Below, piece after piece: positions 11,219 to 23,440 of a DNA stretch of 64,000 nucleotides. Each line of letters begins with the position of its first letter. The first letter of the stretch is position 1. The DNA lies in the NCBI GenBank assembly GCA_029204225.1, contig CM055100.1, positions 7,824,713 to 7,888,712 of the forward strand. The letters run 5' to 3'. Both the position numbers and the translations under genes were made by a program. The DNA comes from Diphasiastrum complanatum. Lineage: Eukaryota; Streptophyta; Lycopodiopsida; Lycopodiales; Lycopodiaceae. The notes beneath the pieces are model-generated. The model saw nothing but the letters and a program-made list of their open reading frames with translations. It ran no database searches and was not told the origin of the DNA.

Positions 11219-12300
11219 TTGACGATTGCCATTGAAAGTGCATGTGGTCATGAACGACCTTATTTTCGACTCCATACCCAATGGAGCTTGAGCTGTAATC
11301 GTGGTATAGACCGACTTCCGTTAGAATTCCCTCAGATTGGCAGTCTATTTGGGGGTCAGTTTATAAACCTTCAACAAACAAGACATCGCAGAAGCACAGC
11401 CTAAACCAAAGCGACAAAAGAGGAATCAGTCGAAGGTATATGCGGAACGCTTTTAAGTTTTTTTTGAAAGATTCAGGAAGTGGAGTCCTTGCCATTTCAA
11501 TGTGGAGTTACAGTGTCATATGGATTATTTGATGCTATCAGGCTTGATAGGCGTGGCATTCGAGGACTAGCAGACAAAATGGGACAAAGAAGACTTCCTT
11601 TGGTTATGGGACCAACTTAGCATAGAACAGAAGGGCTGTCTATGTTGGGCCATAATCCAGGAAAAATTCAAAGTATCGCCATTCATATCAGTGGAGTTGT
11701 ACATAGGGTCAACATTTTTGTATGCGTCGGAGTACATTCGAATCAAGGAGTACTAGTTTTTGCGGCATAACAACTCAAAGCGAAAGTTATATTCACCAGC
11801 AAGCCGAGCAAATATCGAAGAATTTGACGATGCAGATCTGTTGTTGGATATTAACATGGTGTATCCAGAGCTATATAGTATCTACACCGATTGGGAAAGG
11901 AACTTTTCCAGTTATTTTGTGGAGATAAAACATAATTTGCAAGACAAATTCAAATCCCGCGAATACATATGATTTTGTACATATAATTTTTGGCAGTTTA
12001 GCACATTAGCAGCCAAAGTTTTCTTTTCTGTTCAAAGTTTATTTGTCAAGTGTAAATATATTCAGTTCTCCTCTACTTTATTCGAACAGTTTGTACTTAG
12101 TAAAGATTCTGAAGAAGATTTTTCGGTTAGTACAAGAATTGTTCGATGGCTTTTTACTCCCTGTAAGATTGTCGCCTTATGGCAACTTACCTATCGGGAG
12201 CTACATCAGAGCCAAAGAAGATGTATTGTTGCTCGAGTGTCAAAGGGACTTAGAGATGGCAAAACAGTTACATGAAGAGCTCAATACATGAAGCCTTTTT
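11219..12300 (+). pseudogene. Unidentified element 3'-region ORF remnants
   Basis: Short open stretches at 11600-11972 and 12043-12291 read into each other in character: acidic and aromatic text such as DADLLLDINMVYPELYS, then SYIRAKEDVLLLE. They lie just before a purine tract and an LTR, so they are probably the 3' coding end of the element whose 3' LTR starts at 12560. I do not recognise the protein. Frame breaks near 11755 and 11975 show it is not functional. Confidence 0.35.
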
Positions 12301-12540
12301 TTTTTTATAATGTGTTGCGGATATGTGATGTGAGTTTCGTATGAGATGATGCTTATTTTTGTCGCTGAAAAATATTCTGAATCAATATTCGATTCTGAAA
12401 TAACAAGTGAAGGTCATCAACCCAACGAATGAAGAAATATCTCTACATGTGACCTAACAAAGATCCTCGACACGAAATTATTCTTTTCTAAGGAATGAAC
12501 AAATCTTGAAACGAAGAATATATGTTCATGAGGACGTTTC

Positions 12541-12557
12541 AGATTTGAGGAGGGGGA
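12541..12557 (+). other. Polypurine tract before Gypsy LTR
   Basis: The sequence GATTTGAGGAGGGGGA directly precedes an LTR start TGTGACACC at 12560. This is the expected 3' end of a plus-strand LTR element. Confidence 0.6.
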
Positions 12558-12559
12558 TA

Positions 12560-13559
<1,000 letters not shown>

Positions 13560-13570
<11 letters not shown>

Positions 13571-14030
13571 CTTACCATTCACAGAAAGTGTTCTGGATAG
13601 AGTAGTAGGAGCAGAAGCCTACAGTTTTCTGGAAGGTTTCAATGGCTACAATCAAGTGAAGATAGCACCGAAAGATCAGTACAAGACAATGTTTGCCACT
13701 GAATGGAAAACTTATGCCTATAAGGTGATGTCGTTTGGACTTTGTAATGCCCCAAGCACTTTTCAACGAGTTATGCAATCGACATTCAAAGAATACTTGC
13801 AAAAATTTCTAGAGATTTTCTTAGATGATCTGTGTGTGCACGGGCCAAACTCAGAACACCTATCCAACTTGGAGAAAGTGTTGAAGCAATGCCACAAATA
13901 CCAAATCCTTGAATCCAGAAAAGTGTCAATTTTGGGTAACACATTGCCTGATATTGGGCCACATAGTATCAAGACATGGAATCGCCACGAATCTATCAAA
14001 GATAAGGGTGATTGTTGATCTACTGCCACC
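13560..14030 (+). pseudogene. Gypsy-1 reverse transcriptase fragment
   Basis: The fragment contains the central Ty3/Gypsy RT motifs: SFLEGFNGYNQVKIAPKDQY, YKVMSFGLCNAPSTFQRVM, and FLEIFLDDLCVH (F-L-D-D at the YxDD position). This is followed in another frame by NPEKCQFWV and GHIVSRHGIAT. It lacks the RT N-terminus, and PBS, gag and protease are absent between the LTR and this point, so a deletion joined LTR to mid-RT. The sequence is close to the Gypsy-5 RT at 61.2-62.0 kb on the minus strand. Confidence 0.9.
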
Positions 14031-14094
14031 AGGGACGATTCGCGGAGTCTATGTCTTCATGGGTCACATCCTTATCCAAGGAAGGACAACGGAA

Positions 14095-14832
14095 GTTGAT
14101 TCCAAAAGCTAGATCCTATCAACTAATTGTCGGCCAAATCTAACGAAGAGGATCATACAGTATCCTTAGAAGATGTGTCCTTCCACATGAGGCCACCCAA
14201 ATTATCTCAATTTCACATGAAGGCATGGGTGGTGGTGACTTCGCATCTGACATTACAGTTCACAAGATCTTGCAATCAGGATGCTAGTGGCCAACAATTC
14301 ATAAGGACACGGAAGAGCACTTAAGAAAGTGTGATGTGTGCCAATGAGCTAGAAGGCCTACAAGATTAAATTATGATTTATTACATCCATTTCTAGCTCA
14401 AGCACCATTTGAGAAGTGGAGATTGGACTACATTGGTCCTATCCATCCTGCTGCAAGAAGTTCACAAGCCCGATACATCATTGTGGCTACGGACTATCTC
14501 ACCAAATGGGTAGAGGCCAAGGCGGTACGAACAACTGATGCTCGAGCTACTGCCAAGTTCCTATATGAAAACATCATTGTGCGCTTTGGATGCCCGGTGG
14601 AGATAGTCAGCGATCGCAGAACCCATTTCGTCAATGAGACCATCAAGGTTCTATTGGAGGAAGTTTTCATGATCCATTGATTCAACATACCGTATTATCC
14701 TCGTGCTAATGGGCAGGTAGAATCATCCAACAAGATCATGTGTAGCGTTATCACGAAAATAGTTGAAGCTAGCAGATCTGATTGGGAACACAAACTACAT
14801 GCTACTCTGTGGGCATTCGGGACAACATAAAA
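14095..14832 (+). pseudogene. Gypsy-1 integrase fragment
   Basis: After RT the sequence jumps, without RNase H, to the integrase zinc-binding region (RRCVLPHE, SHEGMGGGDF, CWWPTIHKDTEEH, RKCDVCQ). It then enters the catalytic core with D in LDYIGPIHP, D in IVSDRRTHF and E in GQVESSNK. There are stops in the zinc-binding part and at about 14678. Similarity ends after LWAFGTT near 14830. The missing RNase H indicates an internal deletion. Confidence 0.88.
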
Positions 14833-14871
14833 GGGAAGAAATTCAAAAAGAATGACAATTAAATAGTAGCT

Positions 14872-16370
14872 TTCTTATGCAACAAACTCATTCGGCCTTT
14901 CCTCCAATAAAAGCTCCTTTGCTCTGACTCTTGATAAAATTGATAGAATCAATTTTTTGTCTTTGACTCCTTGTATAGATTTGCAAACGATTACTTTCAT
15001 GTCATCAGGTAGTGATTTGATGGAAACATCAATATTGCGCTCTTTGGCTTTCAAGAGGATTGAGGGGTCATCTCGAGACTTGCTTGCCAAGCTCCTTCAA
15101 CTCCTATTTTTCCCACATCGTGAATATTGTGTCTTGCAACTCCCAAACTAATCCCATGCACAATGCCAATTAGAAGTTATGTTTATATTTGTGTAGCACA
15201 TTAAAAGCTTTACTTTTGTTGAAGACCAATCATGTTTCTACACCACATTGAGTTCACAACTCTGGCAAGACTCTATTATGGATTTTCATATGATACAAAT
15301 ACTCATTATGAAAAAATTGTATCCTTTGGATGAATGACATACTAAGTTTGTAGTCATTGTCATTGTTGTCATCCCACGCCAAAAATTTTGCCTCATCCAT
15401 ATTCAACCCAACATAGATCTTGCACTCAACAGTTTTTAAGTAGGGTGAGTCTGGATATTCTTGCACTAATTGCCTTCTAACTTTGGCAGAATGGCATCTT
15501 CCAATAACATAGTAATCATATTCATTTACCTTACTCATTCTAAAAGCTTTTTTGTCAAGACATTGATTACTATCCACCATGACAAGAAATGGTAGCACAT
15601 TAGCTAGAGGATTAATTTTCATTTTTGATTTCAAGTTGTGAACATGAAGCTCATGTTGTTCCATTATCTCTAGAGGTCTGATGGTTCCAGTGGAGGACGA
15701 TGGATTTTTCTGATTGATATCTCCATTGTTCTAATATCATAAGTTTATTTTTTCTAATTTGGTCTCTCATTACATTTTGTTGGGTCTCAAAAGCCCCAAC
15801 ACCAAGTTCTACTCCAAGCACTTAAATTTAATCATCATCATCCAAAGGTAATAGCTCGCGAGTATCTTCCTTTGGTTCTATTTCTGATTCAGCCAATTGT
15901 TTTCCCTTTGAAACTAGTTGGACTTTAATCTTTTGTGGAGAAGCTACCTCAGATCCAAATTGTGTTGAAGTAAACATGAAAACACCTTTTGTAGGAGCAG
16001 GATTAGAAACATCTTTTGAAGGAACTAAATTTCATGCGGATTCTTGCTTGCTTCCAAACTAACTAGATAATATACGAATAAAAAATTTCTACTTTCCTCA
16101 AAGCACTCCCTCATTTCATTTTGAGTTATGTGTTGAACTACACAAAGGATTTCACTGACACTGAATAATCTAGTTTGTTCTACCACAACATTTGAATCAT
16201 CCTCATCATAATACAAATTGTTAACTTCTCCTAACATCCTTGACTTTTTAAAGGAGTCATCACCCATCAACTTAGACATAGTTAGATTTTGCCTATCAGT
16301 TGATGACAAGGAAATCTACCAAGGCAAGTTTGTAAATAAGTAGCTTGCTACTCCTTCTGTTGTAGGATCC
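14872..16370 (-). pseudogene. Decayed unidentified protein with ParB/Srx-like motif
   Basis: Read right to left, open segments chain together across frame changes: 16370-16020 (acidic, with YYDEDDSNVVVEQTRLF), 16010-15825 (ending ELLPLDDDD), 15810-15670, 15700-15254, and 15090-14875. The best segment, 15664-15254, has FLVMVDSNQ, then YYVIGRCHSAKVRRQL, then KIYVGLNMDEAKFLAWDDN and an FIQRIQFFHNEY helix. The spacing G-x-x-H-S-A-x-x-R resembles the ParB/sulfiredoxin nucleotide-binding motif; this is a weak, by-eye resemblance. No retrotransposon pol domain is present. Several frameshifts mean it is not functional as it stands, unless some breaks are introns. Confidence 0.5.
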
Positions 16371-16399
16371 GTATTTGAATCTTTATGGCTTCATTTATA

Positions 16400-18137
16400 G
16401 TTCTAGGTTTTTTTTAATGGTGCTTTTATATCTGTTGATTTTTGGCACAAACATGCGAATTATAAGCTTCCTGCCAAAAATAACATTTGAATCCATTATG
16501 CATTATACAAGAGAAATTAAAAACAACTATGTTGCTATAAATAAAAAAATTGTATTTTTTCAATTTGAATATGACATTTTGAAACTAAAATAGTAATTTA
16601 TGGTACAAAACATTGATAAATTAACAAAGAAACACCTAATAATTATAAAAGTTTTAGTCAATAAATCACTCATTTAAAGTTAAAGATTTATTAATAAGGC
16701 CACACAAGAGTCATTCTACACTAATCTAACTCGGTTAAGTAGCTTAAACTCTAAAATTATTCACATCTCCCCAACATTTGGCTTAGAAGTGATTAATCTA
16801 GGGTGCAAATCTAAAAAGTACAATGTCTATGTACTTCGAAACAACAAATTTTCTACATAAGAGTGTTATATTTCACACAGAATAGAAAAGAATAAAAGTT
16901 AGCATAAAGAACCCTAGCGGCTAGCCCATAGTTCAATAGAGTAAAAAGTAGTTCAAAAAACATTGGCCCATGGTTCAAAGAAAAAAAGTGACATATCGAA
17001 CGGTTCCAAGAGGAGTAACCAATCCCATGCTGATAGGCCATTGTTGTTCTAGAACCTATGTTGATAGAGATAGAAGCTTCAAAAATCAAGATCTATGCAT
17101 ATAGAAGCCTCAAAATTTGTGCAGACATAGGTAGCTGACAGGGTGAAGGTTGTGCCTTGTGCAATCCGATTTCAGAGTTCAGATGCAAACTAGTGAACGT
17201 CAATATGAATATGTTGTTTGTCTTGACAACTTTTGTGCCACCATTGAATAGGAACTACGAGTGGTTCAAAAAAATTAATTATGTTCACAAAGTAGGAGCT
17301 ACGAGGTCCCCTTCCTTGTGAGGTCCACCATAGACTAAGAAGCATTTATAGTTTTTTTTTTGTTGTTTCGGATTTTTGAGTAATCAAAATGTGTTGGGAG
17401 TGTAGTACTAGTACACTAAGAACCTGATAAGAGTGAGTTGGATGAGCCTTGAGATCAATCCCAGGGTTCATCCTCTATTTCTATGAAGTTGTTTTGCACC
17501 ACCACATGATCACTAACCTGATTGATTTTGCACCTCAAATCATGGGGTGAGGGCTTTGATAGTTTTTATTTTTTGTGGATGAATCTCATGTTTGATCCCT
17601 GGGATCAAACCTAGGGTTCATTCCATTTCTTAATGTAGTTGATTAGAATAATGAGGACACTCTTGGAGAAGAGACATCATGAAAAGGTTGCAGAAGTAAG
17701 CACAAATTGTAAAAGCATAATTTTAGAATCAAAATATTCTACAAAAGTTTAAAAAGGCATGCATACCTAGTCATCTTGTGCTTGTAATATATGCCAAACA
17801 CCTCACCAAACTTCTTGAATCCGTCCTCACTAACTTTGCACTCCTCCTCCAAAAATCCTCTCCTCCTAAGAAAATGCTACCTCTCCTCTCTTTACAATGA
17901 AAAAATGATTTCTCTCTCTCATATATGTGGGGATGGACCCAAAATTTAATCAAAAAATAATCTGACTTTTGAAAGTCACTAAATAATCATAATACATGTT
18001 TGGAGTCCATGAGCATGGTATCCACATATAAAGGTTACAAAAAGACCTTTTTAGTTATTATTTCTAATTAAAGATGAGACTCTTATTTTATTGTTTTGGC
18101 CTCATTTTTCAACAAGTTTTGGCATTGTCTAGATTAA
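16400..18137. other. Gene-free AT-rich spacer
   Basis: No supported ORF or element boundary is seen between the two divergent pseudogenes. The sequence is AT-rich. Confidence 0.5.
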
Positions 18138-19920
18138 ATGGCATTATCATCTTCGTCCGATAAGGCTTCATTTTCTTCTTACACTTTTCCAGTATCAAAT
18201 TCACCAATTGGGGATGTTTCAAAATTATTTTCAATCTCAAGTCCACTACCTAATTTGATAAGCAAGTCAAAGGAGAGCACAACTAAGAGTGTCGAGAATT
18301 TGTTCTCTTTTCAGTCTAGTGCAAATTCAAAACTGTACAATGATGACTCAATAAACAAGATTGATCAAGTTTTGAGCATATCGTCTGAAAAGGGGTTGTC
18401 TATTACTTCGGATGTTGAGTCTAGTGCCAAAATAGGAGATTAATTAAAATACATTGATGATCTTTTGAGCAATTCATCAGACAAGTTTGTATTAGTTGAG
18501 TCGCCAGTTGAAGGAAATTCCATAAACAACCTTGAGGAATTGTTGAGCAATTCATTTAACAAGGTTGTATCATTTGAGTCATTAGTTGAAAGAGATTCCA
18601 TGAACAACACTAATGAAGTGTTTAGCAAATCTTCATAGTATTTGAGCCTTAATCGTGAAGAGCAGTCAATTTATTTAGTTGGTGCTCTCAAGCTTGACAA
18701 AACTGATCAAATTGAATATAGCTTGGGCCATATGATTGTTTGCAGAATTTTTTCAAACATGTTAAGTCATAAGGCGATAGCGTATATTGGTAATCAAGAT
18801 TCGGATTGGTGGCTTCAATTGTTTGAAGACCAAAAGTCCATTCTTTCTCGCAAAAAAAATAATGATATCGATTTGAGAAATCCATTTTTATGGCCATCTA
18901 TTAATTGTGCACCAGTAAATGTAGACTCTAATATTGTCTCTGGAATGAATACGCTAGTGCATGCACCTTCAAGAGAGATGTATTTGGGTGCTCGAAGATC
19001 TCGACAAAGGCAAGAGGACCTTGTGAATATGTGGCACAAAATTTTACAAGACATGAAAGTTGGTACCAAAGCTACTACTCTTGCTGATGATGATCCACTT
19101 GGTCATTCATTTTGGTTGTGCAAAGTTCTTGATTTATCAAAATCATCAAATAAAAAACTTGAATATATCTGGAAAAAGAAAACGAAAGGGAGTCAAAAAC
19201 CAATCCCACACATGTGTACTTGTTCTTGATAATGTTGATATTTTTGTGTTTGGTTTTCAACTAATGAAATCTGGTCACATTAGAAAGGCAACAAAAGGTA
19301 TTATCAGCTCATATACATCCTCACCTTCTATAGATCCTAATAATGATGTTGATGTTAGAAATCAGTTCTGATCTGATTCATTAGTGTAAGCTCTAAATGT
19401 GATATGTATTGTATAGTTAAGTTGATTTTATTGTATCTGCTGGTAGTGATCGGGACTTGACCTGTTATCAACATATCAGTTGGGCACTCGTCTCGTAGTC
19501 GGCTTCTTGGGTTAGTTGAGTAGCCACATTGATAGGATATTAACATGTACAGTGGATTTTGGTTTTGTCATGCTATACTCGAGGGCATGTCTAGGGTTTG
19601 TCGGTATGTGTGGCCATATTGGACTTAACTGTAGTTTGATATGTTGTATTTTGACAGGTGGTAGACTAGTTAAGTGGCACTTATTTGGCCCATGCAACGT
19701 GGGACCTTTGCTATATATATAGTGTTTTCTTGTATTACAATTAACTTTTGTTGTTAACTTTGACAATGATGATACTCATCCTTGCACTCCTATCTTTCTA
19801 AATTCCATTGATAAATTAATAACATCTCATAATATTCTTCCAATGATCACTCATGGTCACTTCTCTTCTTTGAAGACCTTTAGATTAAATCCATCACTGA
19901 TGAGCATAGATGGATATGAC
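18138..19920 (+). pseudogene. Decayed unidentified protein, interrupted by a solo LTR
   Basis: An open frame starts at 18138 (Ser-rich) and has stops at 18441 and near 18637. It continues to 19229, with HKAIAYIGNQDSDWWLQLFE, RRSRQRQEDLVNMWHKIL and DDDPLGHSFWLCKVLDL. It then shifts frame near 19170 to read VDIFVFGFQLMKSGHIRKAT up to 19352. After the LTR at 19353-19752 coding-like sequence resumes with FDNDDTHPCTPIFLNSI and ends at a TAG near 19920. The text HSFWLCKV followed by a basic stretch and DIFVFGF suggests a BAH- or chromo-like reading fold, but I cannot name the family. It lies head-to-head with the minus-strand pseudogene at 14.9-16.4 kb. Confidence 0.5.
19353..19752 (+). repeat. Solo LTR inserted in coding-like sequence
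   Basis: The sequence starts TGTTAGAAATCAG and matches a second copy at 44295-44623 through a shared end AATTAACTTTTGTT. Flanks are GTTGA on the left (19348-19352) and GTTAA on the right (19753-19757), a plausible 5-bp duplication with one later change. Removing one flank and the LTR keeps the surrounding coding frame open. Confidence 0.7.
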
Positions 19921-19924
19921 TTAT

Positions 19925-20870
19925 CCTAGTTGTTTTGTTAGGCCATGTTATTTTTTTTTAGCCTCTTTTTATCCACATTGTAACCAAGCTAGCCAATTTT
20001 GAGCCTCCCATGCATATACCATTCTCACGTGTATTCCAATTTTAAGTACTAATATGGAATGAGCAGGGCATATGACATTTTGCTCAACTACTTTCATCAC
20101 GTAATGAGCACATTGGTTTTCTTTTGTGTACGGCCATCATGGAATGGAATTGTCATTTAAAAAATAAAATCCATCTCTGAAAAACAAAAACATCTTACCT
20201 TTTTTCCTTTGTCATGGCATGAATAATATCTACACATTTTGCTTTTAAGGAGGCTAAAAAATGGGCAAACAAGCCACATCTCCTCATAAAGTAAAGATTC
20301 TATATATATATATATATTTGTGCGCATGTGTATGGGTGCACCCATGCATCCTCCTTTCATACCACTTTCTTAACTAAAAATGATAGGGAGGGGGATGCAT
20401 GTGCATTATGTGCACATTATGTGCATTGAGGGGTGGGCCCCCAAAAAATTCCCCACCCTCTCCCTCCCATGCACTAAATTCAAATATCTTTCTTTAAATT
20501 CAAATATTTGAAGTTTGAAGTTATGGTTTTATTTTCTCCACACACTTCAAGGTGCTTTAAACTTTAGTCAATAGTCTTTATTACATGGCTTTCTTATTTA
20601 TTTTGAATTACCAAAGTTTTACCCATAAATCATGAACAAAAAAAATCTCTTGACTACCTTAAATTGCTTTTTTTTTTTCATGCCCCCAAATCTCTATATG
20701 TTTACCCACAAGCCCAAACTTGCTAGCTTTAACTCCTAAATCGTTACCCACAAGCTTTTATCCATGGGCCAAAAATTGCATATCTGAAAAAAAGAGAGGG
20801 AGATGGGGTGAGGGGAGCAAAAGAGACAATAAAAAGAGAAAAATAAGAGGGGAGGGGAGATTTGGAACAC
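19925..20870. other. Gene-free AT-rich region
   Basis: Nothing beyond short simple runs is seen: TA at about 20303-20316, poly-T, and a GA-rich stretch at 20787-20860. Confidence 0.5.
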
Positions 20871-20875
20871 ACGTG

Positions 20876-20998
20876 TGTGTGGGTGCATATACTATGTGTG
20901 TGTGTGTGAGCTTTTCCTCGACACATCGAATGCATATGTGCATGCGCACGCGCGCGTGTGTGTGCGCGTGCGCGCACACGCACACACACACACACCAT
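20876..20998. repeat. Alternating purine-pyrimidine tract (GT/GC/CA)
   Basis: GTGTGT, GCGCGTGTGTGTGCGCGTGC and CACACACACACACAC blocks form a near-palindromic alternating purine/pyrimidine stretch. Its centre at about 20941-20996 can form Z-DNA or a cruciform. Confidence 0.8.
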
Positions 20999-21152
20999 CT
21001 ATATAGTATAAAACTATTATAGAGAGAGTGTGTGTGTTTTGCCGTAAAAAATGTCACGCTCTGCCCGCAAAAAGTGTTACCAATTTGCAAAGAGAAAAGC
21101 TAAAAAATGTTTGAAAAAAAAAGTATATAGATTTTTCCCTGGTTAAAAATGC

Positions 21153-21155
<3 letters not shown>

Positions 21156-21191
<36 letters not shown>
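21156..21191. repeat. (TG)18 microsatellite
   Basis: This is an uninterrupted TG run of about 36 bp. Confidence 0.95.
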
Positions 21192-21192
<1 letters not shown>

Positions 21193-21343
21193 ACTAACTA
21201 TTTGTCATCTTTCATGATGACAAATTTGTGCCCTTCTCACCCCTCTCTCCCCCTCACTCTGATTATGACCATCCACTATGGCTATTAAAGACTCTCTCCT
21301 ATACCCTACTTTTTTTCCTTTCATCGAATTTGAATTCCCCCCT

Positions 21344-21349
<6 letters not shown>

Positions 21350-21388
<39 letters not shown>
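21350..21388. repeat. (CT)n microsatellite
   Basis: A CT run of about 38 bp follows a C-rich stretch and directly precedes the degenerate minisatellite. Confidence 0.95.
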
Positions 21389-21389
<1 letters not shown>

Positions 21390-21399
21390 GCAGGGTGCT

Positions 21400-22408
21400 T
21401 AGAATTTTTCGATACTGAATCGACTCAAAAAATTTGTACTTTTTCAATACCCAAAATAAAAAATTTATGATACGGAATCGACTCGAAAAATTTGTAAGTT
21501 TTCGATACCCAAAATCAGAATTTTTCGATACGAGATTGACTCAAAAACTTCATAATTTTGGATACCCAAAATCAAAAAAATTTGATACCCAAAATCAGAA
21601 TTTTTTGATATGGGATTGACTCGGAAATTTCGACTTTCGATATTGTCGGTTAGAAATCCGACCCACGATGCAGTGTTAACAGTCTGCGTACTTTGTACAT
21701 TCGAAGGCGCTTGTAATAAATGTAACAGATCGTCGGCCGTCCATTGCCCCTCAACCCCTTCCCCGAAAAATGCAACACTGCCCTCCCATTTTAGGCAGTT
21801 TCTGTTAGATTTCATTGCTCAGTCTCAAATCCATTCAATAATGAGCATCTTGAAAGTTGTATGTACTTATATATAAACCAAAAAGAAAAAGCTAAAATTT
21901 TTTAGCAGAAGATCGAAAAAAGTATCGGATTTTTCCAACCTAAAGATCGAAATCTAGAATCAAAATTTTTCGATACCAAATCGACTCGAAAAATCCGTAA
22001 TTTTTCAATACCCAAAATTAGAAATTTTCGATACGGGATCGACTCGAAAAATTTGTAAATTTTTTATACCCAAAATAAAAAAAATTTGATATGGGGTTGA
22101 CTTAGAAAATTTGTAAATTTTCGATACCCAAAATCGGAATTTTTCGATACCCAAAATCCTGATTTTTCAATACCCAAAATCAGAATTTTTTGATACGGGA
22201 TCGACTCAAAAAATTTGTAAATTTTTGGTACCCAAAATTAAAATTTTTTGATACCCAAAATTTGAAACCAAAATTCAAAAGTTTTTAATACCCAAAATCA
22301 GAATTTCGATATCCAAAATCAGACTTTTTCGATACCCAAAGTAAAAAAATTTTGATACGGGATCGACTCAGAAAATTCAAAATTTTTCGATACCCAAAAT
22401 CAGACGTC
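21400..22408. repeat. Degenerate minisatellite, TTTTCGATACCCAAAATC family
   Basis: Units built on TTTTTCGATACCCAAAATCA and a sister form TTTTTCGATACGGGATCGACTC recur more than a dozen times over about 1 kb. They are interrupted at about 21650-21900 by non-repeat DNA that includes a purine-rich stretch. Units alternate short (about 23 bp) and long (about 36-60 bp). No coding sequence is involved. Confidence 0.85.
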
Positions 22409-22526
22409 CACCTGCCGTACTTCGGCCACGTACATACACACACATACATCGGCCAACGATCATCGACTTTCCTCCTAAACCATCGTTGCTCGCATGCCAA
22501 CGATGGGCACTCTTTACTAGTATGTA

Positions 22527-22532
<6 letters not shown>

Positions 22533-22557
<25 letters not shown>
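22533..22557. repeat. (TA)n microsatellite
   Basis: A short TA run sits just before the 82-bp tandem repeat. Confidence 0.9.
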
Positions 22558-22566
22558 TGCAACATA

Positions 22567-22730
22567 GCGCAACTAGTGGTGGTTATACACAACAAATACA
22601 ACCTTGCAATGCTAAGTGAGGAGCAAGCTTTTAAGACATCACTAAGCAGCGCAACTAGTGGTGGTTATACACAACAAATACAACCTTGCAATGCTAAGTG
22701 AGGAGCAAGCTTTTAAGACATCACTAAGCA
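22567..22730. repeat. Two perfect 82-bp tandem copies
   Basis: 22567-22648 and 22649-22730 are identical by eye, each starting GCGCAACTAGTGGTGG and ending ATCACTAAGCA. The perfect identity means a recent duplication. Confidence 0.95.
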
Positions 22731-22961
22731 ACGGTTGGAATTGGAGCATATGCCTTGTTGGTCATCAACAACTCTACCCATACACTGGGGTGTGTTGGAG
22801 AAAAGATTATATTCAATGATGGAGAAAAGATTATATTCAATTGTGGGCCTAGATTGGCACAATAACACTCTTGTGTTCTTGGTGTTCTTGGTGGAGTAGT
22901 AATTTGTTTGGATGTGAGAGGATAGAAAGTATGTGGAAGAATATGGTGGTAGAGATGTGCA

Positions 22962-22963
<2 letters not shown>

Positions 22964-22998
<35 letters not shown>
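22964..22998. promoter_or_regulatory. GA repeat upstream of extra exon 1
   Basis: A GA microsatellite lies 65 bp before the ATG at 23064. The homologous gene start at 33043 has the same feature at 32926-32977. GA/CT tracts in 5' leaders are common in plant promoters; activity here is inference. Confidence 0.5.
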
Positions 22999-23000
<2 letters not shown>

Positions 23001-23063
23001 TGGCGATGGCGATGTAGGTGTAATGTAGCGAGCGAGCGAGCGAGCGGGGGTGTTGTGTCGTGA

Positions 23064-23440
23064 ATGGGAGGAGGAACGATGCTACGGGGCGTGGCTAAGC
23101 TCGCATCGTTCGGATCGGCCGCACGAGCTGGAGGAGGAGCAGGAGCAGCGGCAATTTGCTCCACATGCAGCGGCGCACATAACGGCCCTCTCCGGGCGGC
23201 GGCTGCTGCTTCTTCAAGCGATTGCGTATGCGACAAAGCTGTTGGAGCATCCCCCTCGCAGTCTTTGCTGCAGAGCGGTGGTCCTCCGAGGTGTTATTAC
23301 GACCAGGAAGATTGGGTGTTCACTGGGGATGAATTAGAGCGTCCAGAGTATAGCATCCGTGACCATTTAGTGTTCGGCAAGCCACCAACGCATGAGGAAG
23401 TCGAAGAGGCTACTTCAGAACTTCAAAATGCTCTCAGTTT
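23064..23440 (+). CDS. Extra, intact copy of host-gene exon 1
   Basis: This copy encodes about 126 residues, starting MGGGTMLRGVAKLASFG and ending HEEVEEATSELQNALSL. It is homologous over its length to exon 1 at 33043-33401 and ends at the same splice donor (ttt|GTAAGTGATCGC) in the same phase (2). No stops or frameshifts are present. In the last third the differences between copies are mostly synonymous, suggesting selection on the protein. No copy of exons 2-4 is seen before 33 kb, so this is either an alternative first exon splicing to 38595 or an orphaned partial duplicate. The Ala/Gly-rich N-terminus (residues 10-45) resembles an organelle targeting region or a disordered stretch. Confidence 0.7.
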
